DNA from: Planctomycetota bacterium
GTDB taxonomy: Bacteria > Planctomycetota > Phycisphaerae > Sedimentisphaerales > Anaerohalosphaeraceae
DNA length: 5,962 nt
Direction of reading: 5' to 3'
Assembly: GCA_003644175.1 (NCBI GenBank)
Contig: QNBS01000154.1
Location: 1-5,962, forward strand
A program made the position numbers and the translations under genes. This document shows, piece by piece, positions 1 to 5,387 of the stretch (its first letter is position 1; each line of letters starts with the position of its first letter). A model generated the notes under the pieces. The model was not told the origin of the DNA. It saw only the letters and a program-made list of their open reading frames with translations, and made no database searches.

Positions 1-950
1 ATCCGGACGACGACGTCGCATTTGTCCGGGCGGTCGGAACCCACAGTCGCGGAATAGGCAAGACGACACTCGAGAGGATTGCCGCCTACGCCCATAGAAC
101 CATGGTGAGTTCGTACGCCGCCGCTGCAAAAGTCGCTAATATCGAGTCCATCGCAAAGGCGACACAAGGCAAGGTCGCGGCGTTCGTTAACATAATTGAA
201 GGCCTCAAGAAGAATATGACCGGCAAGGCGGCGCCTTTGATGAAGCGCGTGTTCAAGGAGACCGGACTTGCCGATACGCTTCGGTCCGGCGGCGAGAAGG
301 AACAGGCTGCGTATGAAAATGTTGTCGAACTGATCAATTCCGCCGCCGCCTACGACAAACAGGCCGAAGAGCCCTCACTCATCGATTACCTCCAGACGAT
401 CGCCCTCTACAGTGATACCGACGCCTACGATCCCGCCAGCGGCAAGGTCTCACTCATGACCCTCCACGCCGCCAAAGGGCTCGAATTTGACGATGTGTTC
501 ATGATCGGCCTCGAAGACGGCCTCCTGCCGCACGAGAGAAGCATGGGCTTCGGCGACGACATCGAGGAAGAGCGCCGACTCTTCTTCGTGGGCATCACCC
601 GAGCCCGAAAGCGCCTCCATATCAGCCATGCCCGCCACCGGACCGTGCACGGCCAATTCCTGCGGACCGTTCCCTCCGGTTTCCTCTTTGAAATCGGCTA
701 TGAGGTCGAAGAATCCGTCGGCGCCGATATGCTGGATTTTGCCGATAGCGACATCCACTATGACGATGAGGATTCACAAAGCGACCGATTCGGAACTAAC
801 GAGCTTGTCGAACACGGCAAGTTCGGCCTGGGCAGGGTGAAGGAATTTCTCGACCTGGGCGAAGACAGCATCGTTGTTGTCCGGTTCAATTCCGGCCTGA
901 CAAAATCCCTGATGATAAAATACGCCAAACTAACCCGTCCCGACCAATAA
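1..950 (+). CDS. uvrD: UvrD/PcrA-family superfamily 1A DNA helicase, C-terminal part (5' end outside window)
   Basis: ATP-dependent 3'-5' DNA helicase of the UvrD/PcrA/Rep group, a cytoplasmic enzyme used in nucleotide excision repair, mismatch repair and clearing of replication forks. The reading frame is open from base 3, so 315 residues are visible and the Walker A and DEAD-like motifs lie upstream of the window. The visible part starts in domain 2 with the family block VGTHSRGIGKTTLERI (residues 11-26). Motif V, TLHAAKGLEF, is at 153-162 and motif VI, VGITRARKRL, with its ATP-contacting arginines, is at 196-205. A short linker then leads to the C-terminal Tudor-like domain (about 263-315, containing HGKFGLGRV), which in PcrA and UvrD contacts RNA polymerase. 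The ATG at 102 is internal and not the start, because homology continues upstream of it. The sequence does not separate UvrD from PcrA; the Tudor-like tail argues against Rep. The gene ends with TAA and no frameshift is visible. Confidence 0.95.
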   Translation, partial: PDDDVAFVRAVGTHSRGIGKTTLERIAAYAHRTMVSSYAAAAKVANIESIAKATQGKVAAFVNIIEGLKKNMTGKAAPLMKRVFKETGLADTLRSGGEKEQAAYENVVELINSAAAYDKQAEEPSLIDYLQTIALYSDTDAYDPASGKVSLMTLHAAKGLEFDDVFMIGLEDGLLPHERSMGFGDDIEEERRLFFVGITRARKRLHISHARHRTVHGQFLRTVPSGFLFEIGYEVEESVGADMLDFADSDIHYDDEDSQSDRFGTNELVEHGKFGLGRVKEFLDLGEDSIVVVRFNSGLTKSLMIKYAKLTRPDQ

Positions 951-1019
951 TCGAATATCCCCACCGTATGCCAAAGGATATTGCCCAAATTGCCGATAAA
1001 TGAGAAGTGCCGTTGGCGT

Positions 1020-1037
1020 GGTGGGTCTTAGCCCACC
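1020..1037. repeat. Small hairpin, six to seven base pairs with a 4-base loop
   Basis: GGTGGG at 1020-1025 pairs with CCCACC at 1032-1037, and a T-G wobble can be added to leave loop CTTA. It lies 70 bases after the uvrD stop and 14 bases before the larger inverted repeat. No T-run follows it, so it is not a convincing terminator alone. Short GC-rich palindromes of this kind are often dispersed repeats, but one copy in the window cannot establish that. Confidence 0.5.
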
Positions 1038-1050
1038 GAAATCGCTCGTT

Positions 1051-1116
1051 TGTCATTCCCGCGAAAGCGGGAATCCAGGCTATTCGTACTGGATCCCCGC
1101 TTTCGCGGGGATGACA
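1051..1116. repeat. 66-base inverted-repeat element with doubly palindromic 28-base arms
   Basis: The left arm (1051-1078) and right arm (1089-1116) are reverse complements at 26 of 28 positions, separated by the 10-base loop GCTATTCGTA. Each arm also contains its own palindrome: CCCGCGAAAGCGGG in the left arm and CCCCGCTTTCGCGGGG in the right. The element can therefore fold as one long hairpin or as two small ones. The core ATTCCCGCG-AAA-GCGGGAAT resembles a dispersed repeat seen in many bacterial genomes, for example the dRS3 class of Neisseria; this link is from memory of the motif. Near-identical 10-base direct repeats bracket it (1041-1050 and 1116-1125, 9 of 10 matching), as expected for a non-autonomous inserted element. 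It sits between the uvrD stop and the pgi start. Confidence 0.85.
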
Positions 1117-1134
1117 TCGGTCGTTTTTTCTTTT
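1089..1134 (+). terminator. Possible rho-independent terminator after uvrD
   Basis: The right arm of the inverted repeat, or the whole 66-base hairpin, is followed after seven bases by TTTTTTCTTTT (1124-1134). This could end uvrD transcription before pgi. The gap between stem and T-run is longer than in a classical terminator, so the role is inferred from position and shape only. Confidence 0.4.
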
Positions 1135-1150
1135 CACAACACATACTATT

Positions 1151-1165
1151 AAGGATAATCGCGTG
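1151..1165 (+). promoter_or_regulatory. Ribosome binding site that decides the GTG start of pgi
   Basis: AAGGAT at 1151-1156 lies six bases before GTG at 1163. No ATG near the start of the conserved region competes with it, and the encoded N-terminus has a normal length for short-form Pgi, so the GTG start is preferred. Confidence 0.65.
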
Positions 1166-2572
1166 TCCCAGGCAAAGGTTAATCTCTATTACAAGAATGT
1201 TACCGCCGACGTAATCGGCGAGGAGCACGGCATCACCAATGCACAGTTTGACGAACTTGCCCGAAAGACCGAGCCGATAATCGCCCAGGTCAACCGGCAG
1301 CGTCAGGCCGGTCGCACACCTTACAGGGATCTGCCCCATAACAAGGATTATCCGGCGCAGGTGCGAGAAATTGTCGCGGAGTTGAAAGGCAAGTGTGAGA
1401 TATTCGTCGTGTTAGGTATAGGGGGTTCCGCCTTAGGCAATATCGCATTGCAGACGGCCCTCAATCCGTATATGTACAACATCGATCCCGCACAGCGCAA
1501 GGGTCCTCAGCTCTTTGTGTTTGACAATGTCGATCCCGCCCAGTTGATAAGTTTCCTCGACTGGATCGCAGGCAAACTGGACACCGCATATTTCAATGTC
1601 GTCAGCAAATCAGGCCAAACCGCAGAAACCGCCTCGCAGTTCCTGATCATCCGACAACTCCTGCTCGAAAAGTACGGCCCCCAAGGCTGCCGCGAACATA
1701 TCATAGCAACGACGGACACAAAACAGGGCACTATGCGCAAGATCACCGACGCCGAAGGCTATCGTTCATTGGAGGTTCCCGACGGTGTGGGCGGGAGGTT
1801 CAGTGTGCTAAGCGGCGTCGGACTCCTCAGCGCCGCCGTCTGTGGAATCGACATTGACTCGCTGCTCGCCGGCGCCGCCGACATGGACGAAAAGGTAAGC
1901 CGCCCCGAATTCAAGAGCAATCCCGCCGCCGTCAACGCGGCGATCAACTGGCACTACTACAACCGCGACAAGAAGATATCGGTCATGATGCCTTACGCCT
2001 GGGCCTTAAAAGACCTTGCCGACTGGTACAGACAACTCTGGGCCGAAAGCCTCGGAAAGAGCACCGACCTCGACGGCAAAACGGTCTTCGTCGGCCCCAC
2101 GCCCGTTAAGGCGCTGGGCGCTACCGACCAACACAGCCAGGTCCAGCTTTACCGCGAAGGCCCCAACGACAAGCTGTTCACATTCCTGCAGGTGAAAACA
2201 TTTGGCGCCGATGTGAAGATAGCGCCGCCGGCGGATTGTGCACCCGAGCTTGCCTATCTCGCCGGCAAAGAGATGTCCTTTCTGCTCAACAGCGAGAAGC
2301 TGGCCACAGAATATGCCCTGCTCCAGGACAAGCGGCCATGCCTGACCGTCGTCTTCGACGAGATCAACGCATACACCATCGGCCAGTTCATTTACCTCTT
2401 TGAAGCGACCACCTCCATTGCCGGGCTGTTGTTCAACATAAACGCCTACGACCAGCCGGCGGTGGAATTAGGCAAGAAAGCGACGTTCGCCCTCATGGGA
2501 AGAGAAGGCTGCGAGGAGATGGCCGAAAAAATTCGACCTTACAGCAAATTCGACGCCGATTTTCTTGTCTGA
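1163..2572 (+). CDS. pgi: Glucose-6-phosphate isomerase
   Basis: Interconverts glucose-6-phosphate and fructose-6-phosphate in the cytoplasm, linking glycolysis and gluconeogenesis with the pentose phosphate pathway and sugar-nucleotide synthesis. The 469-residue product belongs to the short bacterial class (about 450 residues), not the 550-residue E. coli type. Two SIS-fold sugar-phosphate domains are visible: GIGGSALG (85-92) in the first and the phosphate-binding SKSGQTAET loop (148-156). The first Pgi signature surrounds GGRFS (210-214). Catalytic candidates by family comparison are E295 in WAESLGK, H324 in DQHSQ and K438 in the second signature YDQPAVELGKK (429-439). All key residues are present, so it should be active. 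The start is GTG with AAGGAT upstream. It follows a hairpin element and precedes manC by 76 bases on the same strand. Its product fructose-6-P is the usual starting point for GDP-mannose, which makes its position next to manC sensible. Confidence 0.97.
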   Translation: MSQAKVNLYYKNVTADVIGEEHGITNAQFDELARKTEPIIAQVNRQRQAGRTPYRDLPHNKDYPAQVREIVAELKGKCEIFVVLGIGGSALGNIALQTALNPYMYNIDPAQRKGPQLFVFDNVDPAQLISFLDWIAGKLDTAYFNVVSKSGQTAETASQFLIIRQLLLEKYGPQGCREHIIATTDTKQGTMRKITDAEGYRSLEVPDGVGGRFSVLSGVGLLSAAVCGIDIDSLLAGAADMDEKVSRPEFKSNPAAVNAAINWHYYNRDKKISVMMPYAWALKDLADWYRQLWAESLGKSTDLDGKTVFVGPTPVKALGATDQHSQVQLYREGPNDKLFTFLQVKTFGADVKIAPPADCAPELAYLAGKEMSFLLNSEKLATEYALLQDKRPCLTVVFDEINAYTIGQFIYLFEATTSIAGLLFNINAYDQPAVELGKKATFALMGREGCEEMAEKIRPYSKFDADFLV

Positions 2573-2575
2573 GGC

Positions 2576-2603
2576 TTGTAAAATCCATCATACACGGTAG
2601 AAT
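2576..2603 (+). promoter_or_regulatory. Candidate sigma-70-type promoter for manC
   Basis: TTGTAA (2576-2581) and TAGAAT (2598-2603) are separated by 16 bases and match the -35 and -10 consensus at four and five of six positions. The site begins four bases after the pgi stop and would place a transcript start about 40 bases before the manC start codon. It could let manC-ruvX be transcribed apart from pgi. Such matches also occur by chance. Confidence 0.35.
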
Positions 2604-2634
2604 GCCGGCGAATGGCTATCACGATGGTGTTTTT

Positions 2635-2641
2635 GGAAAGG
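2635..2641 (+). promoter_or_regulatory. Ribosome binding site of manC
   Basis: GGAAAGG ends seven bases before ATG 2649, which is directly followed by the conserved nucleotidyltransferase N-terminus DYAVIMAGGTGKRL. This supports ATG 2649 over the upstream ATGs at 2602, 2612 and 2624. Confidence 0.6.
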
Positions 2642-2648
2642 TTGCCCA

Positions 2649-3737
2649 ATGGATTATGCAGTCATCATGGCGGGGGGAACGGGCAAACGGCTCTGGCCGC
2701 TAAGTCGGCAGTCACGCCCCAAGCAGGTCCTCAAACTCCTCGACGGCGAAACCCTGCTCAGGCGATGCTTCGACCGTCTGACCGGGATATTTGACCAGCG
2801 AAACATCCTTGTCCTGACAAACGCCGGGTACGCCGATCTCGTCCGCGAGAACCTGCCGGAGATTCCATACGGCAATGTCATCGCAGAGCCCGCCGTCCGC
2901 GACACCGCCGGCGCCATCGGTCTTGCCGCAACCATACTGAGCAAGTACGACCCCGATGCCTCCATGGCAGTTGTTACCGCCGACCAGGTAATCGAACCCG
3001 ACGAGGTATTCCGCCGGGCGATGACATCAGGGCTGGCCTTTATCAACGCCAACCCGGACGCCATGATAACATTCGGCATCCAGCCGGCCTTTGCAAGCAC
3101 ACAGCTCGGCTACATCCAAATCGGGGCCGCCCAGCCCTGCGACCAATGCGCCGATGATGTTTACCGGGTAATGTCCTTTCGCGAAAAGCCCGACGAGAAA
3201 ACCGCCGTTGAGTATATCGACTCCGGCCAATACTGCTGGAACTCCGGCATGTTCGTCTGGAAAGCAAAAACCATTCTCAAGAACCTCACCGAAAAACTGC
3301 CCGTATCCGCCGAGCCTCTTGGCAGGATACAGGCCGCATGGGACAGCCCGAACCAGGACGAGATACTCAAGGAATGGTTTCTCAAAATGCCGAAGATCAG
3401 CATTGACTACGCCGTCATGGAATCGGCGACGAACGTCTGCGCCATAAAGCTGGCATGCCGCTGGCTGGACATGGGCTCCTTTGCGGCGCTCGCCGATATC
3501 ATCCGCTCCGACGCCAACAACAACATCGTCGTCGCCGGACACAGCCGGCTTCTCGACAGCAGCGACAACATCATCGCCACCGAAGACGAAGACCACCTCA
3601 TCGCCGTCATCGGGCTAAAGAACATGGTCGTCGCCCACAGTAAAGATGCAACCCTTGTCTGTCCCATCGGTGAGACCGGGCGATTAAAAGAGTTGCTCGA
3701 AATAATCAAAGAACAGGACGGCGAAAAGTTCCTTTGA
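2649..3737 (+). CDS. manC: Mannose-1-phosphate guanylyltransferase, single-domain form
   Basis: Makes GDP-mannose from mannose-1-phosphate and GTP, the activated mannose donor for polysaccharides, lipopolysaccharide and glycoproteins. The 362-residue protein is a single GT-A-like nucleotidyltransferase domain with a short C-terminal extension; it lacks the mannose-6-phosphate isomerase cupin domain found in bifunctional ManC/AlgA (about 470 residues). Visible motifs are the GTP and Mg-binding loop GGTGKRLWPLSRQSRPKQ (9-26), EPAVRDTAG (80-88), TADQ (110-113), FREKP (177-181), WNSGMFVW (197-204), SIDYAVME (251-258) and WLDMGSF (272-278). TADQ replaces the usual ADH, but the metal-binding aspartate D112 is kept. 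A different sugar-1-phosphate nucleotidyltransferase is less likely, because the RLWPLSRxxxPKQ and NSGMFVW blocks are typical of the GDP-mannose group. It follows pgi by 76 bases, and ruvX starts 20 bases downstream, probably in the same transcript. Confidence 0.92.
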   Translation: MDYAVIMAGGTGKRLWPLSRQSRPKQVLKLLDGETLLRRCFDRLTGIFDQRNILVLTNAGYADLVRENLPEIPYGNVIAEPAVRDTAGAIGLAATILSKYDPDASMAVVTADQVIEPDEVFRRAMTSGLAFINANPDAMITFGIQPAFASTQLGYIQIGAAQPCDQCADDVYRVMSFREKPDEKTAVEYIDSGQYCWNSGMFVWKAKTILKNLTEKLPVSAEPLGRIQAAWDSPNQDEILKEWFLKMPKISIDYAVMESATNVCAIKLACRWLDMGSFAALADIIRSDANNNIVVAGHSRLLDSSDNIIATEDEDHLIAVIGLKNMVVAHSKDATLVCPIGETGRLKELLEIIKEQDGEKFL

Positions 3738-3757
3738 CCGGGGGGATCGAACCGCTC

Positions 3758-4168
3758 ATGCGCTATCTCGCTATCGACTACGGTCTCAAGCGAACCGGCC
3801 TTGCCGTTTGCGACGCCGACGAGACATTAGCGTCCCCGTTGGTCGTACTGACAGGGCAAAGCCGGCTCATCGAAAAAATCCGCCAGGTCGCTGCCGACCA
3901 GGCCGTTGATGCAATCGTCTTCGGCTTACCGCTTAACATGGACGGCGCCGAAGGCGACCAGGCAAAGCGAGTCCGGGATTTTGCCGCAGAGTTGATAAAA
4001 CAGATAGAGCTACCCCTTTTCTTCCAGGATGAGAGGCTCAGCAGCTTCGATGCCGAAAAGAAACTCGCCGCCCTCGGCATTACCCGGAAAAAGAAGAAAA
4101 AACACCTCGACGCCATCGCAGCCGCCGCAATCCTCCAGGCATTCATTGACGCCGCCAAAAACGCCTGA
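3758..4168 (+). CDS. ruvX: RuvX/YqgF-family putative pre-16S rRNA nuclease / Holliday junction resolvase
   Basis: RNase H-fold protein of the YqgF/RuvX family; the family is linked to maturation of the 16S rRNA 5' end and was earlier named a putative Holliday junction resolvase. The product is 136 residues from ATG 3758, close to the usual length of about 140. Visible family motifs are AIDYGLKRTGLAV (5-17) with the first acidic residue D7, FGLPLNMDG (55-63), FQDERLSS (89-96) with E92, and HLDAIAAAAILQAF (116-129) with D118, so the acidic active-site set is complete. A run of five lysines (111-115) precedes the last motif. ATG 3758 has GGGGGA at 3741-3746 upstream. An alternative TTG at 3734 overlaps the manC stop by four bases (TTGA) but would add eight residues ahead of the conserved start, so it is less likely. 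It probably shares the manC transcript, which seems to end at the terminator near 4300. Confidence 0.93.
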   Translation: MRYLAIDYGLKRTGLAVCDADETLASPLVVLTGQSRLIEKIRQVAADQAVDAIVFGLPLNMDGAEGDQAKRVRDFAAELIKQIELPLFFQDERLSSFDAEKKLAALGITRKKKKKHLDAIAAAAILQAFIDAAKNA

Positions 4169-4249
4169 GCATTCGGCCTCGTCCGGACGTAACACAGGGT
4201 CGCGACTGGAGTTATGTGCAGCATGCCTGTTGCCCCGAGTCCGGTATCG

Positions 4250-4301
4250 CACCTGATAAGACCCCCGGGCATTGCCTGTCAGCAGGTGGACGTTTTTTTT
4301 T
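4250..4301 (+). terminator. Rho-independent-type terminator after ruvX
   Basis: CACCTG (4250-4255) pairs with CAGGTG (4283-4288). Inside, CGGGC (4266-4270) pairs with GCCTG (4274-4278) around loop ATT. The hairpin is followed after four bases by nine Ts (4293-4301). It starts 81 bases after the ruvX stop and is the best candidate for the end of the manC-ruvX transcript. Confidence 0.65.
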
Positions 4302-4314
4302 ATTCGATTGCCGG

Positions 4315-4360
4315 AAAAAAAATAGCTGGCTTTGGGCCTAATCTGCCGTAATAATAAGAT
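4315..4360 (+). promoter_or_regulatory. Candidate promoter with upstream A-tract for the pgl transcript
   Basis: TTGGGC (4332-4337) and TAAGAT (4355-4360) are spaced by 17 bases. Eight As (4315-4322) sit just upstream of the -35-like box, where an UP element would lie. Transcription would start near 4367 and leave a leader of about 185 bases before pgl. The -35 match is only TTG plus poor bases, but a promoter is expected here because the preceding unit ends in a terminator. Confidence 0.4.
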
Positions 4361-4376
4361 AGACAACGGTAGATTA
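4339..4376. repeat. 10-base-pair inverted repeat over the pgl promoter region
   Basis: TAATCTGCCG (4339-4348) pairs with CGGTAGATTA (4367-4376), with one G-U wobble and an 18-base loop. The loop contains the -10-like box of the candidate promoter, and the two arms flank it. This arrangement is that of an operator for a dimeric regulator, but no regulator is identified. It could also be a hairpin in a read-through transcript. Confidence 0.45.
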
Positions 4377-4388
4377 AGGGGGTACGAT

Positions 4389-4565
4389 ATGCGACGGATT
4401 GTGACGAGTATGAGTCCGGCCTTGCCGCCGGGTGCAGGCCGGACAATGACCCAGGGCCGGGGCTTGATCAAGTTTTGGGCAGACCCATTGGATCAGACCT
4501 TAATTACACGAAACTGGTTTGCCCGTCGTTTAGAAACATGGGAGGTGAATTATGGAACTAATTGA
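4389..4565 (+). CDS. Possible small ORF, 58 codons, overlapping the pgl start
   Basis: ATG 4389 is preceded six bases upstream by AAGGGGG (4376-4382), a plausible ribosome binding site. The frame is open for 58 codons and ends in TGA at 4563-4565, 14 bases inside pgl in another frame. The product is basic and contains GRGLIKFWADPLDQTL; it has no signal peptide or membrane segment, and I do not recognise it. Third-position use differs from the neighbours: it is less rich in C, and its second half is rich in A and T at that position. It also overlaps two strong hairpins, so it may be chance openness of a structured leader. If translated, it could couple to pgl as a leader peptide. Confidence 0.28.
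   Translation: MRRIVTSMSPALPPGAGRTMTQGRGLIKFWADPLDQTLITRNWFARRLETWEVNYGTN
4414..4524 (+). promoter_or_regulatory. Structured 5' leader of pgl, two hairpins
   Basis: GTCCGGCCT (4414-4422) pairs perfectly with AGGCCGGAC (4436-4444) around a 13-base loop. GGGCAGACC (4477-4485) pairs with GGTTTGCCC (4516-4524) with one G-U wobble and a 30-base loop. Inside that loop a second copy of CAGACC (4494-4499) could compete for the same GGTTTG partner. Between the hairpins lies the palindrome CTTGATCAAG (4463-4472). The block ends 15 bases before the pgl ribosome binding site. It does not match any riboswitch consensus I can recall, so a regulatory role is inferred from structure and position. Confidence 0.35.
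4540..4547 (+). promoter_or_regulatory. Strong ribosome binding site of pgl
   Basis: GGGAGGTG is four bases before ATG 4552 and is the best Shine-Dalgarno match in the window. It fixes the pgl start. No strong complementary CCTCC-type sequence is present in the leader, so simple masking of this site is not evident. Confidence 0.8.
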
Positions 4566-5307
4566 TGGCGTTAAGCCGAAGATCCAGCGCGTCGCCACGC
4601 CCGAAAATCTCGCCGCGGCCGCCTTGGAGACATTTGTAAAAGCCGCCGCCGAGGCCATTGAAAAAAGAGGAGTTTTCAATGTGGCCATATCCGGCGGGCA
4701 TACCCCGGTGCAGTTTTTCAATCTTCTCGGTGAAAGACCCGAATCGCTGGCGCTGGCCTGGGACAGAGTCCAGATATTCTGGGTTGACGAGCGTTGCGTT
4801 CCCCCGGAAGCCGAAGCAAGCAATTACGGCCTTGCCGCCCACACTTTCCTCGACAAGGTCTCTATCCCCACTGAAAACGTGCACCGCGTAACCGGGGAAT
4901 CCATTGACTACAGCGAGGCCGTCAAGGAATACCAGGATACTATTCGAAACGTCTTCGATCTCAGACCCGGCCAGACACCCGTCTTCGATCTGATCGTACT
5001 CGGCATGGGCGCCGACGGACACATCGGTTCACTGTTCCCGAATTCTTACGCGCTCTTTGACACCGAGGACCTCGTCAGTATCGTCTACATGACCGACGGA
5101 GGCTACAGCCGGATAACCCTTACCCATCCGGTCCTGTGTGCCGGCGCACATCTGGTCATTCTCGTCTCGGGCCGGGAAAAATCGCGAATCCTGAAAGAGG
5201 TTCTTCAAAGCGCCCCCGACCCGGTGAAGTATCCCGTCCACACCCTCTGGCCAATACTCGACAAGGTAACATGGATCATCGACGACGAGGCGGGAAAAGA
5301 CCTCTGA
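4552..5307 (+). CDS. pgl: 6-phosphogluconolactonase
   Basis: Hydrolyses 6-phosphoglucono-delta-lactone to 6-phosphogluconate, the second step of the oxidative pentose phosphate pathway, in the cytoplasm. The 251-residue length is normal for the NagB/RpiA-fold family (DevB type), which is unrelated to the beta-propeller YbhE lactonase. Visible motifs are the phosphate-binding loop SGGHTP (47-52, usually SGGSTP), WVDERCVP (77-84), SNYGLA (90-95), LGMGADGHIGSLFP (150-163) and RITLTHPVL (187-195). The catalytic histidine candidate H157 is in DGH; the following residues are IGS where TAS or VAS is usual. A glucosamine-6-phosphate deaminase is less likely, because the DGHxxSLFP and WVDER blocks fit the lactonase group. 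Neither zwf nor gnd, its pathway partners, is in the window. It has its own leader and probably its own promoter, and it ends 80 bases before a convergent gene. Confidence 0.94.
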   Translation: MELIDGVKPKIQRVATPENLAAAALETFVKAAAEAIEKRGVFNVAISGGHTPVQFFNLLGERPESLALAWDRVQIFWVDERCVPPEAEASNYGLAAHTFLDKVSIPTENVHRVTGESIDYSEAVKEYQDTIRNVFDLRPGQTPVFDLIVLGMGADGHIGSLFPNSYALFDTEDLVSIVYMTDGGYSRITLTHPVLCAGAHLVILVSGREKSRILKEVLQSAPDPVKYPVHTLWPILDKVTWIIDDEAGKDL

Positions 5308-5310
5308 TTA

Positions 5311-5387
5311 TAGTTTGTAGTTTTGAGTTCGTAGTTTGTAGTTTAGAGTTCGTCGACAAACTACCAACTACGAACTACCAACTATGG
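5311..5387. repeat. AT-rich array of a 21-base unit in direct and inverted orientation
   Basis: Two adjacent 21-base units (5311-5331 and 5332-5352) match at 20 of 21 positions; both start TAGTTTGTAGTTT and end GAGTTCG. After the GTCGAC palindrome (5352-5357) comes the inverted form, 5361-5377, which is the reverse complement of 5325-5341 at 15 of 17 positions, and it continues as CCAACTATGG to 5387. The array can form a long cruciform or hairpin. It begins four bases after the pgl stop and ends immediately before the stop codon of the convergent gene, so it could act as a two-way transcription barrier. No clear T-run follows on either strand. Its base composition is unlike the surrounding genes. 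Confidence 0.85.

Noticed and set aside
102..950. ATG 102 as the start of a complete 282-residue gene
   Set aside because: The same frame is open to base 3 and encodes the conserved UvrD/PcrA block with RGIGKTT, so this is an internal methionine of a gene cut by the window edge.
954..982. 7-bp hairpin AATATCC/GGATATT just after uvrD
   Set aside because: The stem is AT-rich with a 15-base loop and no T-run follows, so it is weak as a terminator and likely chance.
3027..3596. 189-residue open frame on the minus strand inside manC
   Set aside because: It is a shadow of the C-ending codons of manC; the product is low-complexity with no recognised domain, and the + strand frame is a clear enzyme.
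4086..4105. A-rich lysine stretch in ruvX as a programmed frameshift site
   Set aside because: The AAAAAAC heptamer is not in the X XXY YYZ phase of the ruvX frame, and the conserved C-terminal motif continues in the zero frame.
4302..4360. Sigma-54 promoter upstream of pgl, suggested by TGGC near 4327 and the activator gene nearby
   Set aside because: The required GG-N10-GC spacing fails; the bases at the -12 position are AA, so the activator cannot be linked to this promoter.
4010..4471. 153-residue minus-strand frame over the ruvX end and the intergenic region
   Set aside because: It overlaps most of the ruvX 3' half, has no recognisable motif, and crosses the terminator and promoter region.
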